Assembly: GCA_018821785.1 (NCBI GenBank)
Contig: JAHJLI010000201.1
Location: 1 to 33,866 of the forward strand
Direction of reading: 5' to 3'
Length of the DNA stretch: 33,866 nucleotides
DNA from: Pseudomonadota bacterium
GTDB taxonomy: Bacteria > Desulfobacterota > Desulfobulbia > Desulfobulbales > Desulfocapsaceae
Below are positions 31,724 through 33,866 of this stretch, one piece after another. The translations under genes were made by a program, and so were the position numbers. How positions within the stretch are numbered: the first letter of the stretch is position 1; every line of letters starts with the position of its first letter. The notes below the pieces were generated by a model. The model was given only the letters and a program-made list of their open reading frames with translations, did not search any database and was not told the origin of the DNA.

Positions 31724-33760
31724 ATGGAATCTCATCCCGGCAAGCTGCACAGATTATTTGACAAAAATTTCCTCGAATACACTTCCTATGTTATTCGCGA
31801 ACGAGCGATTCCATCCGTTGAAGATGGTTTGAAACCTGTTCAACGCCGTCTCCTACAGACGCTGCATAACATGGATGACGGCCGCTTTCATAAGGTGGCC
31901 AATCTTGTCGGGGATACAATGAAACTCCATCCCCATGGGGATCAATCGATTTTTTCAGCCCTTGTTAACCTTTCCAACAAGGGATTCCTGATAGAACAGC
32001 AGGGGAACTTTGGCAATATCTACACTGGAGATCGGGCTGCGGCTGCAAGGTATATAGAGTGTCGGCTGTCATCTCTCGGCAAGGAAGTTCTCTTTAACAA
32101 AGATCTAACAGCATTCATCGAATCTTATGACGGCCGAATGATGGAACCTGTGACGCTTCCGGCCAAAATACCACTCCTGTTGCTCATGGGTGCGGAAGGC
32201 ATTGCAGTAGGCATGGCAACCAAGATTTTGCCTCATAATTTCTGCGAGCTCCTCGAAGCACAAAAGAACATTCTGCGCGGAGAAGAATTCACTCTCTATC
32301 CGGATTTTCCACAAGGGGGACTGATCGACGTCAGCAATTACGAAGACGGCAACGGGAAAGTTAGATGTCGGGCAAGAATAGAGGAATTAAATGAAAAAAC
32401 TATCATCATCAAAGAAATTCCATACACAACAACCACCCAATCCTTAACGGATTCCATCGAGAAAGCCGCCAAAACTGGGAAAATAAAGATTGTTTCAATC
32501 AACGACTATACTGCAGAACGCGTTGAAATCGAAATCAAACTTGCAAGGGGAGTATATGCAAAAGACACAATAGCAGCTCTTTATGCCTTTACTGATTGTG
32601 AAGTGCCAATTACCCCCAACCTTACACTGATAAACGGAATGACCCCGGAAACCTCAACGGTAACCGATGTTTTGCATCTCAACACCACCAGGCTCAAGGG
32701 TGATCTCCAAAAAGAACTTGAAATTGAACAAGGTCGTCTTGAAGAAAAATTACATGCAAAAATTCTTGAACAAATTTTTATTGAAGAGCGACTGTATAAA
32801 AATATTGAAGAGGAGACAAGCTATCAGTCAGTGTTGACGACAGTACTGAAATCTTTTCTGCCATACCAGGAACAGCTTCTCCGCCCGATTACCAAGGAAG
32901 ATGTCGAACGACTTCTGGAAATCAGGATTAAACGAATCTCCCGCTATGACATCAATAAACAGCTAAGGGAAATCAAAGAGATACGGAAGAGAATTAAAGA
33001 AATTAAAAAATCATTAACAGATATTGTTGGTTTTACGATTTCATATATTGACCAATTGCTGGAAAAATATGGTCACCTGTATGCTCGACAGACAGAAATT
33101 GCAAGTTTTTCAGAAGTCAGCATCAGAACGATAGCTATCTCTAATCTGGTTACGGTTTATAACCGAAAAACTGGCTTCCTGGGCCACCAGATTAAGGAAG
33201 AAAATCCAACAGAAGATATGAGTGTTGCCTGTTCCGAGTATGACAAATTATTTCTTCTCTTTACCGACGGACTCTATAAAATCATCCCAGTTGTGGAAAA
33301 GCTGTATGTCGGCCAAGAATTGGCATGGTTTGGCATCGTCGAGAAGGATATAATTTTCAACGTTATATATAGGGACGGGGCCCAGAATCTTGCCTATGTC
33401 AAGCGATTCACAACTCCAAGCTTTATCCTTGAAAAGGAATACAGATTATTCCCGGAACATAAACGATCCAAAATTCTCCACTTGGATTTCGGCGAGAACA
33501 AATTCGTAAAGATCTATCTGACACCTTCAGCCAGGGCGAAAACGAACAGTTTAGAAATCGCTTTAAGTGGATTTTTAATAAAAAATGCTGCAGCTAAAGG
33601 CAAACGGCTCTCAAGCCGCACTGTCAGAAAAATAGTACCTTCAACTGGCAGCGGTATCGAACCTGCAAAACATAATTTACCGCTGCCCGGTCTTGAAATC
33701 AAAGGCAAGGAAGAGGGTGAGGGGAGTGATGAAAATTCACATAATGATAACGAAGAATAG
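31724..33760 (+). CDS. parC: DNA topoisomerase IV subunit A (ParC), Bacteroidota-like type
   Basis: DNA cleavage-religation subunit, 678 residues. Shared type IIA motifs: SYVIRERAIPSVEDGLKPVQRR, KLHPHGD and the active-site Tyr110 in RAAAARYIECRLSSLG (the Tyr forms the phosphotyrosyl link to DNA). About 350-470 is a coiled-coil-rich part (ISRYDINKQLREIKEIRKRIK), and the C-terminal region is shorter than E. coli ParC. Residues at the quinolone-resistance positions differ from the canonical set (Gln74 and Ser78). The C-terminus ends in a charged, disordered-looking tail (KEEGEGSDENSHNDNEE). It acts with ParE in chromosome decatenation. The remaining 106 bases of the window contain no gene I can support. 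Confidence 0.9.
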   Translation: MESHPGKLHRLFDKNFLEYTSYVIRERAIPSVEDGLKPVQRRLLQTLHNMDDGRFHKVANLVGDTMKLHPHGDQSIFSALVNLSNKGFLIEQQGNFGNIYTGDRAAAARYIECRLSSLGKEVLFNKDLTAFIESYDGRMMEPVTLPAKIPLLLLMGAEGIAVGMATKILPHNFCELLEAQKNILRGEEFTLYPDFPQGGLIDVSNYEDGNGKVRCRARIEELNEKTIIIKEIPYTTTTQSLTDSIEKAAKTGKIKIVSINDYTAERVEIEIKLARGVYAKDTIAALYAFTDCEVPITPNLTLINGMTPETSTVTDVLHLNTTRLKGDLQKELEIEQGRLEEKLHAKILEQIFIEERLYKNIEEETSYQSVLTTVLKSFLPYQEQLLRPITKEDVERLLEIRIKRISRYDINKQLREIKEIRKRIKEIKKSLTDIVGFTISYIDQLLEKYGHLYARQTEIASFSEVSIRTIAISNLVTVYNRKTGFLGHQIKEENPTEDMSVACSEYDKLFLLFTDGLYKIIPVVEKLYVGQELAWFGIVEKDIIFNVIYRDGAQNLAYVKRFTTPSFILEKEYRLFPEHKRSKILHLDFGENKFVKIYLTPSARAKTNSLEIALSGFLIKNAAAKGKRLSSRTVRKIVPSTGSGIEPAKHNLPLPGLEIKGKEEGEGSDENSHNDNEE

Positions 33761-33866
33761 ATATAGTATATTAAGTACTGAAGTTTCCTAAAAAAGTTTC
33801 ATGCCGCCATCTTCATGAACGCGGCCGCGAAGGTATTTTCTATGGATTTGTGTGGAAGTGGGCAAA

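Noticed and set aside
1..33866. CRISPR arrays, insertion sequences, integrases, toxin-antitoxin pairs, rRNA
   Set aside because: I saw no regularly spaced repeats, transposase or integrase motifs, rRNA-like sequence or toxin-antitoxin gene pair anywhere in the window.

Overview
The window looks like a chromosomal segment from a Gram-negative, moderate-GC bacterium, most likely a member of the Desulfobacterota (Desulfobulbales-like). This assignment is inferred from gene content and protein style, not from any database search. It carries three recognisable lipid A genes (lpxC, lpxK, lpxB), a KdnA-like 8-amino-Kdo aminotransferase, a Gfo/Idh/MocA oxidoreductase coupled to lpxB, a complete branched-chain amino-acid ABC transporter, and mostly housekeeping enzymes. 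I see no insertion sequence, integrase, CRISPR array or rRNA. There is one tRNA, tRNA-His(GTG).

Layout. 1-1080 is the 3' part of a KdnA-like gene, convergent with a small orphan SleB-type cell-wall hydrolase (1134-1496, minus). After a 331-base AT-rich gap comes a YjbQ/UPF0047 gene, then lpxK-lpxC on the minus strand. 4769-9597 is a livJ-livH-livM-livG-livF operon; a strong intrinsic terminator lies between livJ and livH, and the last three junctions are tight or overlapping. 9676-11816 is a GnnA-like oxidoreductase overlapping lpxB by ATGA. 11829-14550 (minus) holds a molybdopterin-binding protein with a C-terminal Cys cluster, a nucleotide-sugar dehydrogenase and queD. 14880-19356 (plus) holds a TrmN6-like methyltransferase, comM/yifB and two unknown proteins. 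19400-20739 (minus) is a dCMP deaminase overlapping an alpha/beta hydrolase.

20872-21053 is a tRNA-His unit with promoter and terminator on the minus strand. It is followed by a double zinc-ribbon protein and a prephenate dehydratase-like/ACT/prephenate dehydrogenase fusion, both minus. 23724-26714 encodes a 996-residue MrfA-type helicase fused to a DEDDy exonuclease domain. It runs convergently into a secreted SH3b protein, which is followed by ldcA and coaX (minus). A divergent promoter pair with overlapping -10 boxes separates coaX from cutA plus a tiny 11-cysteine protein. The window ends with a Bacteroidota-style topoisomerase IV pair (parE, parC).

How the genes work together. The lpx genes, kdnA-like and gnnA-like genes point to outer-membrane LPS whose lipid A/Kdo region may carry amino-sugar substitutions. 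The liv operon supplies amino acids, and the TyrA fusion, CoaX, QueD and dCMP deaminase supply aromatic amino-acid, CoA, queuosine and dTMP precursors. The MrfA-exonuclease fusion and topoisomerase IV handle DNA repair and decatenation. Most of the window is ordinary. The features most worth a second look are the helicase-exonuclease fusion, the degenerate PDT-TyrA fusion, the CutA/Cys-rich pair and the lipid A modification genes.
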